5,470 nucleotides of DNA, taken from contig CAKPAK010000078.1 in the NCBI GenBank assembly GCA_934132915.1, positions 1 through 5,470 of the forward strand, written 5' to 3'. How positions within the stretch are numbered: position 1 is the stretch's first letter; every line of letters starts with the position of its first letter. This stretch comes from an uncultured Bacilli bacterium (GTDB lineage: Bacteria; Bacillota_I; Bacilli_A; RF39; UBA660). Below the pieces are notes generated by a model, which worked only from the letters and a program-made list of their open reading frames with translations, did not search any database and had not been told where the DNA came from. The translations under genes and the position numbers were made by a program. This document shows positions 1 through 5,470 of the stretch, in pieces.

Positions 1-28
1 ATTAGAAGTAGAACGCTGGGAGGAGTAA
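1..28 (+). CDS. NfeD-like protein, C-terminal end only (partial)
   Basis: The reading frame beginning at base 2 gives LEVERWEE and stops at TAA (26-28). Only eight residues are visible, so the sequence alone does not identify the protein. The assignment rests on context. NfeD-family membrane proteins usually end in a small OB-fold domain whose last strand looks like L-x-V-E-+-hydrophobic-E-E, and bacterial nfeD genes commonly sit directly upstream of an SPFH/stomatin gene, as here. The stop lies four bases before the next ATG, and the ribosome binding site of the next gene is inside these last codons, so the two genes are probably cotranscribed. It could be any short protein ending in this sequence. 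Confidence 0.5.
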
Positions 29-32
29 AAAA

Positions 33-935
33 ATGCCAATATTAATCATTTTAATCATTTTAGTAGCAATTTTTATCATTCCATGTATAAAAATTGTTCC
101 ACAAGCCAAAAGTTACGTAATAGAAAGAATTGGCTCTTATTATCAAACATGGGGAAATGGGCTACATTTTCTAATCCCATTTATTGATAGGGTTGCTGGC
201 AGCGTGACATTAAAAGAAATTGTAAAAGATTTTGCCCCACAACCTGTCATCACAAAAGATAACGTAACAATGCAAATCGATACCGTTGTTTATTTTCAAA
301 TCACGGATGCAAAACTTTATACCTATGGAGTAGAAAATCCAATTAATGCTATTGAAACCTTAACCGCTACAACATTAAGAAATTTAATCGGGGAGTTAGA
401 ACTTGATCAAACCCTAACTTCTAGGGATATTATCAATACAAAAATGCGAGCTATTTTAGATGAAGCAACAGATCCTTGGGGAATTAAAGTCAATCGTGTG
501 GAAGTAAAAAATATCATTCCCCCAAGAGATATTCAAGAAGCAATGGAAAAACAAATGCGAGCTGAAAGAGAAAGAAGAGAAAAAATTCTTCAAGCTGAAG
601 GAGAAAAGAAGTCGAGTGTATTAATTGCCGAAGGGGAAAAAGAAAGTGCCATTTTAAGAGCGGAAGCCAATAAAGAAGCCAAAATTAAAATTGCTGAAGG
701 AGAGGCAGAAGCTCTATTAAAACTAAAAGAAGCAGAGGCAAGAGGAATCAAATTATTAAAAGAAGCCGGAGCAGATAAGTCAGTAATTGCTCTAAAAAGC
801 TTAGAAGCCCTTGAAAAAGTTGCGGATGGAAAATCCACAAAAATTATTATTCCGTCAGAACTTCAAAATATTGCTTCATTAGGCGTAACCCTAAAAGAAA
901 CTTTAAAAAAAGAAGATTCAGAAAAGAAGGCATAA
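33..935 (+). CDS. SPFH/Band-7 domain protein (stomatin/QmcA-type membrane scaffold)
   Basis: SPFH proteins form large membrane-anchored oligomers that organise membrane microdomains and modulate membrane proteases and partner proteins. Seen here: a single N-terminal hydrophobic anchor (about residues 2-19), then the KIVPQ junction (20-24) and an SPFH domain (about 20-190). Family hallmarks include VIERIGSYY (29-37), GLHFLIPFIDR (43-53), ITKDN (73-77) and ATDPWGIKV (145-153). A charged coiled coil follows, containing four consecutive 11-residue units that begin AEGE or AEAN (188-231), then a hydrophobic patch (269-287) and a Lys/Glu tail. At 300 residues it matches E. coli QmcA (about 305), which it resembles throughout from memory. 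The ATG has a strong GGGAGGAG site (18-25) at seven bases. Its position just after an NfeD-like end supports the usual NfeD-SPFH pair. The family call is secure; orthology to qmcA specifically is less so, hence no symbol. Confidence 0.93.
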   Translation: MPILIILIILVAIFIIPCIKIVPQAKSYVIERIGSYYQTWGNGLHFLIPFIDRVAGSVTLKEIVKDFAPQPVITKDNVTMQIDTVVYFQITDAKLYTYGVENPINAIETLTATTLRNLIGELELDQTLTSRDIINTKMRAILDEATDPWGIKVNRVEVKNIIPPRDIQEAMEKQMRAERERREKILQAEGEKKSSVLIAEGEKESAILRAEANKEAKIKIAEGEAEALLKLKEAEARGIKLLKEAGADKSVIALKSLEALEKVADGKSTKIIIPSELQNIASLGVTLKETLKKEDSEKKA

Positions 936-951
936 CAGAACTTCTTTTTTT
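921..951 (+). terminator. Weak AT-rich intrinsic terminator after the SPFH gene
   Basis: AAAAGAAG (922-929) can pair with CTTCTTTT (941-948) around an 11-base loop, and the T-run continues to 951. The left arm lies inside the last codons of the SPFH gene, and most of the T-tract is in the stem, so it is not a textbook terminator. A fresh promoter for mutL begins at 995, consistent with a transcription unit ending here. Confidence 0.4.
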
Positions 952-994
952 ATGACCAAAAAGATCAACATCGCCTCAAATTTTTTCTCCTTTC

Positions 995-1023
995 TTGAGA
1001 TAATTTTTTGAATTTGTTATAAT
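995..1023 (+). promoter_or_regulatory. Sigma-A-type promoter of mutL, extended -10
   Basis: TTGAGA (995-1000) and TATAAT (1018-1023) are separated by 17 bases, and TG at 1015-1016 gives an extended -10. The -10 is a perfect consensus. Transcription should start near 1030, leaving a leader of about 25 bases before the mutL start codon. The -35 is the right half of a small inverted repeat, CTCAA (975-979) and TTGAG (995-999), which is too short to call an operator. Confidence 0.8.
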
Positions 1024-1034
1024 TTAATCAACAA

Positions 1035-1045
1035 GGAAAGAAGAG
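1035..1045 (+). promoter_or_regulatory. Purine-rich ribosome binding site deciding the TTG start of mutL
   Basis: GGAAAGAAGAG (1035-1045) ends nine bases before the TTG at 1055. It is a modest Shine-Dalgarno match. An in-frame TGA at 1046-1048 excludes any start further upstream apart from an unlikely ATT at 1052. The next in-frame ATG (1073) would remove six residues that align in position with the N-terminus of other MutL proteins and lies much further from this site, so TTG is preferred. Confidence 0.6.
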
Positions 1046-1054
1046 TGAAGTATT

Positions 1055-2869
1055 TTGAGTAAAATAAAAGTAATGTCTGAGTTATTAGCCAATAAAATCG
1101 CCGCTGGAGAAGTGGTAGAAAAATGTGTATCAATCGTGAAAGAATTAGTCGAAAATGCAATTGATGCCCAAGCAACAGAAATCAAAATTGAACTAAAAGA
1201 AGCAGGAATTAGGGAAATTAAAATTGTCGATAATGGAATAGGAATGGATAAAGAAGATGCCCTTTTAGCTTTTCAGCGACATGCGACCAGTAAATTATAT
1301 CGTACGGATGATCTATTCCATATTGCTTCATTAGGGTTTAGAGGAGAAGCTCTACCTTCTATTGCTTCTGTCAGTGAAGTCTATCTCAAAACCTGTCAAC
1401 AATCAGAAGGAACCATGATTCATATCAAAGGAGGACATCTTTTGGAAAATACTCCATCAGAAGAAAGAAAAGGAACAATGATTACCGTTAGTAATTTATT
1501 TTATAATACACCAGCCCGTTTAAAACATTTATCAAGCATTTATGCAGAACTAGCCGCTATTACAGATTATATCCATAAAATGGCGCTATCCTATCCAAAA
1601 GTAAAATTTCGCTTAATAAATGATGAAAAAGAATTATTAACTACCGATGGTTCAGGCAATTTACTAAAAGTAATTCATTCCATCTATGGAACCGATATTA
1701 CCAAAAAAATGTTACCTGTTGAATCATCTAATGACGATTACAGGATAAAAGGGTATATCTCTATGCCTGAAGTCAATCGAGCCAGCCGGAATTATATAAC
1801 AACAATTGTAAATGGTAGAGTAATCAAAAATGCTGCTTTAAATAAAGTTATCAATGATTCTTATAGTAGTTTTAAAGAAGACACAAGATACCCTATCACC
1901 GTTTTAAATATTACCACGGATCCTTCCTTAATCGATGTGAATATTCATCCCTCTAAATTAGATATTAAATTCTCTAACTTTGAAGATTTAAAAGAATTAG
2001 TGAAAAACATGATAATCACCACGATCAAAAAGAAACAATTAATTCCCAAAATAGAACCAAAAAAAATCGAAAATCCCAAAGGGTATCAAAATTTATCTCT
2101 AAATTTAGAAAGAAATATCATCAAGGAAAATTCTATCTCTTATCAAGAAGACAAAGAAAAAGAAGAATATCAAAACCAATTATTTGATCGAATAAATTTT
2201 AAAGAACCAGAAACAAACACTTGGGAAGAATTAACCGAATGTGAAAATAATACTTATATTGAAGAAGTACCAGAAGAAAAAAATAAAATGCCGGAATTAT
2301 ATCCCATTGGTCTTGCTCTAGGAACTTATATCATCTGTGAAAATGAAAAAGGAATTTATCTAATTGATCAACATGCCGCGCAAGAACGAATTAATTATGA
2401 AAAATATTCTTATCTTCTCTCACACCCAAGCAAAAATACAACACAAACATTAATTCCAATTGTAATAGAATTCCCAATGAATGAATTTTTACTCATTAAA
2501 AAAAATATTCAAATATTAGAATCCCTTCATATTGAAATAGAAGAATTTGGAACAAGTTCCTTTCGAGTAACTTCTCATCCAACTTGGTTTCCTAAAGATA
2601 ACACAGAAGAAATTTTAAAAAGAATTATGGAACAAATCATAAAAGATGAATCTCATTTTGATTTAGCCAAATTCCGCGATCATCTTGCCGCTACGATTGC
2701 TTGTAAAGCAAGTGTGAAAGCAAATACGAGAATTACTAAAGAAGATATGGAAAGTTTAATTTCTCAATTAAGAAATTGCAATAATCCCTTTAATTGTCCC
2801 CATGGGCGACCAACCATTATTGAATTTACTATTTATGAACTAGAAAAAATGTTTAAAAGAAGCCTATAG
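1055..2869 (+). CDS. mutL: DNA mismatch repair protein MutL with endonuclease motif
   Basis: MutL is recruited by MutS to mismatches and, in bacteria without MutH, nicks the new strand for repair. The N-terminal GHKL ATPase is complete: NKIAAGEVV (13-21), E30 as the expected catalytic base and N34 as the Mg ligand in KELVEN, DNGIGM (59-64), GFRGEAL (94-100) and NTPARLK (151-157). NIHPSK (296-301) marks the transducer domain. A charged, low-complexity linker (about 328-412) leads to the C-terminal domain, which has the endonuclease motif DQHAAQERINYE (438-449, pattern DQHAxxExxxxE), the ACKASVKA motif (549-556) and CPHGRP (581-586). QTLIPI (464-469) fits a beta-clamp-binding motif. At 604 residues it is of normal length. 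The usual ERPAS after motif I reads EKCVS here. The gene has its own promoter and ends in tandem stops (TAG TAA). mutS is not adjacent in this window. Confidence 0.98.
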   Translation: MSKIKVMSELLANKIAAGEVVEKCVSIVKELVENAIDAQATEIKIELKEAGIREIKIVDNGIGMDKEDALLAFQRHATSKLYRTDDLFHIASLGFRGEALPSIASVSEVYLKTCQQSEGTMIHIKGGHLLENTPSEERKGTMITVSNLFYNTPARLKHLSSIYAELAAITDYIHKMALSYPKVKFRLINDEKELLTTDGSGNLLKVIHSIYGTDITKKMLPVESSNDDYRIKGYISMPEVNRASRNYITTIVNGRVIKNAALNKVINDSYSSFKEDTRYPITVLNITTDPSLIDVNIHPSKLDIKFSNFEDLKELVKNMIITTIKKKQLIPKIEPKKIENPKGYQNLSLNLERNIIKENSISYQEDKEKEEYQNQLFDRINFKEPETNTWEELTECENNTYIEEVPEEKNKMPELYPIGLALGTYIICENEKGIYLIDQHAAQERINYEKYSYLLSHPSKNTTQTLIPIVIEFPMNEFLLIKKNIQILESLHIEIEEFGTSSFRVTSHPTWFPKDNTEEILKRIMEQIIKDESHFDLAKFRDHLAATIACKASVKANTRITKEDMESLISQLRNCNNPFNCPHGRPTIIEFTIYELEKMFKRSL

Positions 2870-2878
2870 TAAATTTTT

Positions 2879-2907
2879 TTGCCAAAGAAATTTTTCTTAA
2901 TTATATA
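2879..2907 (+). promoter_or_regulatory. Promoter of the broken pentapeptide-like gene, resembling the mutL promoter
   Basis: TTGCCA (2879-2884) and TATATA (2902-2907) are 17 bases apart; TATACT at 2904-2909 is an alternative -10 with a 19-base spacer. The -35 overlaps the region just after the mutL stop codons. The sequence TAATCAACAA starts at 2909, exactly 30 bases after the -35 starts, the same offset as in the mutL promoter (995 to 1025). A good ribosome binding site (AGGAAGAG, 2931-2938) precedes the ATG at 2941, so expression signals look intact although the gene is not. Confidence 0.6.
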
Positions 2908-2940
2908 CTAATCAACAAAGAGAGGAAAGAAGGAAGAGTC

Positions 2941-3440
2941 ATGAAAATAGAGTATAAAAAATTTTTTTCTTCACTGGAGGAAGAAAAACGACAAAAACGC
3001 TAGAAAGAAATAGAAAACGAGATAGTAGAATATTTAAATTCATCTGTTCCAGAATGGGATAAATCAATAAATGATCCCACCCGACTTTATAATCGAGTAA
3101 ATCTAGAAAAAGAGTTACTGCAAATCATCTTGATTGATAATCATCTTTTTAGAGAACTTCCCATGCAAGCTTTAAGAAAACTAGATTTATCAGAATTAGA
3201 TTTTTCTGGATGTGACGTTTCCCATTTGAATCTTAGTTATACCAGCACCAATATCATCCCCAAACCATCAAAGATAAATGTTTATGGGCGACCATTTGTA
3301 CGAGTCTAGATTTTAAAAATAAAGACTTTATTGAAGTATCTGTTGCCTTTGCTAACCTAGAAAATACCGATGCATATTCGCCTAAAGAATCCAATCCATT
3401 CAAAATCATGGAGGATAAAAAAGAGGAAACATTAATCTAG
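2941..3440 (+). pseudogene. Broken gene for a small pentapeptide-repeat-like protein
   Basis: The ATG at 2941 opens a frame that meets TAG at 3001-3003 (codon 21). Reading on in the same frame gives a coherent charged helical N-terminal part, then a run of five-residue units with the beta-helix pattern: LDLSE, LDFSG, CDVSH, LNLSY (about 3181-3240). Near 3256-3260, at ATCCCC, the coding sense moves to the frame starting at 3258 (PQTIKDK...). That frame continues with LDFKNKDF and FANLENTD, again pentapeptide-like, and ends at TAG 3438-3440. The original frame instead ends at TAG 3307. One lost base at the junction plus one nonsense change explain both lesions; repaired, the product would be about 166 residues. 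Pentapeptide-repeat proteins fold as right-handed beta-helices with varied roles, so no function is assigned. Only the two breaks and the pentapeptide pattern are seen directly; the family is inferred. Sequencing error at the C-run is possible for the frameshift, less so for the nonsense codon. Confidence 0.75.
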
Positions 3441-3499
3441 CCACATCCAAGAATAACACCAAAAAAATTACCGTTTAAAAAAGGAAAGTGGAGGAATAG

Positions 3500-3528
3500 T
3501 TGTAACCCCTTCTTTTTTTTGGTATAAT
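3500..3528 (+). promoter_or_regulatory. Sigma-A-type promoter of the membrane protein-holA unit, T8 tract in spacer
   Basis: TTGTAA (3500-3505) and a perfect TATAAT (3523-3528) are 17 bases apart, with TG at 3520-3521 forming an extended -10. The spacer contains eight consecutive T (3513-3520). Transcription should start near 3535, giving a leader of under 20 bases that holds only the ribosome binding site GGAGGG (3541-3546). No other promoter is evident before holA, so this one probably serves both genes. Confidence 0.78.
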
Positions 3529-3552
3529 AAAAGAAAAAATGGAGGGATCAAA

Positions 3553-4443
3553 ATGAATGGAAAAGTTTTAAAGGTCGTAGAATATAACTTAAGTTTTGGA
3601 GAAAACACTCGTAAAATCAATGTCTATGGACTATTTCGTTACAAAAAAAATAACAATTTATACATTATCTACTCAGATACAAATCTTCAATATAACTATA
3701 TCTCTTATGGAAGTAGCCATATCAAAGAAGGTTCAGTTTTATCCATGGCAATTACGCATCCAGAAGAGGAAGAAATTATTAAAGAATATGTTTATAAGGT
3801 GGTTCATCAACAAAAATTGGATAATTTTGAAATTATTTCTTTAGAAACAATCAACGGAATTGAGTTAATTAGCGCGAATAAGCTAGCTGTTGATCCTAAT
3901 GTTTTAAAACAATTAGCTGATTTAACCTTACCAAAAGAGAAAGAAGAAACAAAAACAGAACCGCCAAAGGAGCAACCGAAGAAAAGATCGTTTAAAGTAC
4001 TGTTTTTCCCGCTTCTTCTCGTTATCATAGGCTTGGGAATCTATTTCTTTCTTGCAACGCCTAAAAAAAGCACGGGTTCTATAAAAGTATTTACCTGCAC
4101 AAAAACTTATCACCACACCACCTTAAACGCTTCTGTTGAGGAGGAAAATACTTATCAATTCTCACTCCAAGAACAATTACAGAAAGTAACCGAAAAAAAG
4201 ATTTATCATTTCAAAGAAGAAAAAGATTACCAAGACTTTATCCAGAAAGGAACCATCTACAAATATATTCCCGATGAAGATGAGGGAACCTTTCAAAAGA
4301 ATGATCAAGCATTCACTTTAACCACAACAACTTATCAAGAAGTAACTACCAGCTATAATCAGCCAATCAATTATGAAGAAGCCTTATCTTTTCAGCAAAA
4401 AAAGGGATACACTTGTGAGGAGAGACTAGAAGAAAATGAATAA
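3553..4443 (+). CDS. Unrecognised single-pass membrane protein with extracytoplasmic two-Cys domain
   Basis: I do not recognise this protein. It has 296 residues. Residues 1 to about 125 form a mixed strand/helix cytoplasmic domain without cysteine. A Lys/Glu/Pro-rich linker (about 127-145) ends in KKR, followed by one hydrophobic segment (about 148-168). By the positive-inside rule the N-terminus is cytoplasmic and the C-terminus outside. The outer part (169-296) is rich in Thr, Tyr, Glu and Lys and contains exactly two cysteines, C182 in FTCTKT and C288 in GYTCEE, near its two ends. This is reminiscent of small secreted or lipoprotein-like domains of Gram-positive bacteria closed by one disulphide, but that is inference. 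There is no cleavable signal peptide or lipobox. The ATG has a strong GGAGGG site six bases upstream and a consensus promoter. The last 8 bases overlap holA, implying cotranscription and probably coupled translation. This need not mean shared function. Confidence 0.85.
   Translation: MNGKVLKVVEYNLSFGENTRKINVYGLFRYKKNNNLYIIYSDTNLQYNYISYGSSHIKEGSVLSMAITHPEEEEIIKEYVYKVVHQQKLDNFEIISLETINGIELISANKLAVDPNVLKQLADLTLPKEKEETKTEPPKEQPKKRSFKVLFFPLLLVIIGLGIYFFLATPKKSTGSIKVFTCTKTYHHTTLNASVEEENTYQFSLQEQLQKVTEKKIYHFKEEKDYQDFIQKGTIYKYIPDEDEGTFQKNDQAFTLTTTTYQEVTTSYNQPINYEEALSFQQKKGYTCEERLEENE
4417..4422 (+). promoter_or_regulatory. Ribosome binding site of holA inside the upstream gene
   Basis: GAGGAG lies inside the last codons of the membrane protein gene, 13 bases before the holA ATG at 4436. 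That is longer than usual. A weaker AGAAG (4428-4432) is closer. With the 8-base gene overlap, holA translation probably depends partly on ribosomes ending the upstream gene. Confidence 0.5.
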
Positions 4444-5377
4444 TTTTTACATCCTATATGGATCAGATACCAGCAAATTAAAATACGAAACCAATAAAAT
4501 ATTAGAAAAATTAAAGATAACCGATCCCATAAAATATGATTTATTAACAACTCCCATTGAAGACGTGATTGAAGATGCCGCAACAATAGGAATGTTTCAA
4601 AAAGAAAAAGCCCTCATTTTGGAAAACTCTCTCTTTCTTTGCGCGAACAAAACTATCCCCAACCTAGAAAAATTATCCTATTATTTAGAACACTATAATA
4701 AAAATAGTTACCTCATCTTTTTATGTCCACAAGATACAATAGATACAAGAAAAAAAATTACAAAACAACTTTCTAAATATGAAATCAAAAACGTAAGCAC
4801 TAAGAAGGTAGAAAATCTAGAGCAATATGTTTTAGAAATTTTAAATCAAGATGGATTTCAAATGGAAGATATTCCCTTTTTCTTATCTCGGGTAGGAAGT
4901 AATTTTTCCAATATTGAAAATGAATTAGAAAAACTAAAAATGTATACACTTCAAACCAAAAAAATCACCAACAACGACGTCGAAAAGGTAACCACCAAAG
5001 TAATTGAAGATGAAATATTTGCCCTAACTGATGCCATCATTTTAAAAGACACCAAAAAAGCTTTAGAACTATTAGATGAATTTTTAAACTTATCATATGA
5101 TGAGATTCAGATTCTTTCCCTCTTAGCCAGTCAGTTTCATTTTCTATTCCAAGTAAAAAGACTACAAAATAAAAATAAAAGCGAAGCCACGATTGCTAAA
5201 ATTTTAGAAGTAAACCCATACCGAGTAAAGTATACAACCAAGAAATTATATCAATATACGGAAGAAGATATTTTAAAAGAAATTAAAATGTTAGCAAAAG
5301 CTGATCATGACATTAAATTAGGACTTATGGATAAAAATCTTGCTCTAAAATTATTAATCATGCATAAGAAAAATTAA
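4436..5377 (+). CDS. holA: DNA polymerase III delta subunit (clamp loader)
   Basis: The delta subunit is the clamp-opening wrench of the replicative clamp loader; it binds one face of the beta sliding clamp and holds it open for loading onto primed DNA. At 313 residues it has the expected length. The N-terminal part begins NFYILYGSD (3-11), the degenerate AAA+ strand-loop typical of delta, which does not hydrolyse ATP. GMFQKEKALIL (52-62) matches the segment that in E. coli delta carries the hydrophobic clamp-contacting residues. The middle has SNIENELEKLKMY (158-170) and EIFALTDAI (193-201). The C-terminal collar domain has ILSLLASQFHFLFQVKRL (226-243), NPYRVKY (260-266) and ADHDIKLGLMDKNLALKLL (289-307), all strong HolA signatures. 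It overlaps the preceding membrane protein gene by 8 bases and shows no promoter of its own. A hairpin terminator begins about 25 bases after its TAA. Confidence 0.95.
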   Translation: MNNFYILYGSDTSKLKYETNKILEKLKITDPIKYDLLTTPIEDVIEDAATIGMFQKEKALILENSLFLCANKTIPNLEKLSYYLEHYNKNSYLIFLCPQDTIDTRKKITKQLSKYEIKNVSTKKVENLEQYVLEILNQDGFQMEDIPFFLSRVGSNFSNIENELEKLKMYTLQTKKITNNDVEKVTTKVIEDEIFALTDAIILKDTKKALELLDEFLNLSYDEIQILSLLASQFHFLFQVKRLQNKNKSEATIAKILEVNPYRVKYTTKKLYQYTEEDILKEIKMLAKADHDIKLGLMDKNLALKLLIMHKKN

Positions 5378-5401
5378 AAATAGAAAAAAAGAATAAAATG
5401 T

Positions 5402-5452
5402 AACCTGTAAGGTGGACTCTCAAAAAAAGAGAGACCTACTTTATAGGTTTTT
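5402..5452 (+). terminator. Long imperfect hairpin with T-run, probable terminator after holA
   Basis: Bases 5402-5415 pair with 5436-5449 in an unbroken 14-pair stem. Past a small internal loop (5416 against 5434-5435), CTCTC (5417-5421) pairs with GAGAG (5429-5433), closed by a loop of seven A. A run of five T (5448-5452) follows, partly within the stem. Three pairs are G-U (5407/5444, 5411/5440, 5414/5437) and would be C-A mismatches in a transcript of the other strand. The structure therefore favours a + strand RNA, as expected for the end of the holA transcript. It is longer than many terminators, so another structured RNA element is possible. The 20 bases after it, to the window end, show nothing I can name. 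Confidence 0.6.
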
Positions 5453-5470
5453 ATTATGTCTTGATGTATA

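Noticed and set aside
590..838. Open frame on the minus strand within the SPFH gene
   Set aside because: It is an antisense shadow of the repetitive AEGE coiled-coil codons, giving a Ser/Ala/Phe-rich sequence with no recognisable motif.
975..999. Inverted repeat CTCAA/TTGAG overlapping the mutL -35, as a possible operator
   Set aside because: Only five bases per arm with a 15-base gap in AT-rich sequence; this is expected by chance.
1046..1048. TGA as Trp (Mycoplasma-type code)
   Set aside because: All Trp codons I could read in the SPFH gene, mutL and the pseudogene are TGG, and no gene needs an in-frame TGA. The TGA here simply lies upstream of the mutL start.
2033..2290. Poorly conserved charged stretch in the middle of mutL, as a possible insertion
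   Set aside because: A variable, disordered linker between the ATPase and C-terminal domains is normal for MutL, and the overall length is ordinary.
2941..3440. TAG as a reassigned sense codon, which would make the broken gene whole
   Set aside because: Reading through TAG at 3001 still leaves the pentapeptide-like text in a different frame after about 3258, so a frameshift is needed anyway. mutL also ends normally at TAG, although a TAA follows at once.
3475..3520. Intrinsic terminator for the broken gene ending in the T8 run
   Set aside because: AAAAAAGG...GTGG against CCCCTTCTTTTTT pairs only with a bulge, a mismatch and a long loop. The T8 is better explained as the spacer of the promoter with a consensus -10 at 3523.
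3807..4116. Minus-strand open frames inside the membrane protein gene
   Set aside because: They lie opposite a well-supported gene with its own promoter and ribosome binding site; their composition is low-complexity and no start signal supports them.

Overview
The window is AT-rich, with close-packed genes all on the + strand, sigma-A-type promoters (TTGnnn, 17 bases, TATAAT), strong GGAGG-type ribosome binding sites and short AT-rich leaders. This fits a low-G+C Gram-positive lineage (Bacillota, Bacilli or Erysipelotrichia-like, possibly an uncultured gut relative of the Mollicutes). Every Trp codon I read is TGG and none is an in-frame TGA, so the standard bacterial code applies rather than the Mycoplasma code. 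The lineage is inferred from style and protein character, not from a search.

Layout. (1) Positions 1-28 hold what is probably the last codons of an NfeD-like protein. Four bases later a 300-residue SPFH/Band-7 (stomatin/QmcA-type) membrane scaffold protein begins (33-935); NfeD and SPFH proteins are a classic operon pair. A weak AT-rich terminator hairpin follows. (2) mutL (1055-2869) has its own extended -10 promoter (995-1023) and a TTG start. It encodes a full-length MutL with the GHKL ATPase motifs and an intact C-terminal endonuclease motif, the type found in bacteria without MutH. (3) Positions 2941-3440 hold a broken gene for a small pentapeptide-repeat-like protein. It has a nonsense codon at codon 21 and a -1 frameshift near 3256-3260, yet it keeps a good promoter and ribosome binding site. 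That promoter and leader closely resemble those of mutL. (4) A third promoter (3500-3528) drives an apparent two-gene unit. The first gene is an unrecognised single-pass membrane protein with an extracytoplasmic two-cysteine domain (3553-4443). It overlaps by 8 bases holA, the DNA polymerase III delta (clamp-loader) subunit (4436-5377). (5) A long imperfect hairpin followed by a short T-run (5402-5452) probably ends this unit.

Functionally the window is mostly housekeeping: membrane organisation (NfeD/SPFH), mismatch repair (MutL, which carries a candidate beta-clamp-binding motif) and replication (HolA, which opens or loads the same clamp). I see no mobile element, CRISPR array, tRNA or rRNA. 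The least explained items are the membrane protein coupled to holA, the decayed pentapeptide-like gene and the similar promoter/leader pair.
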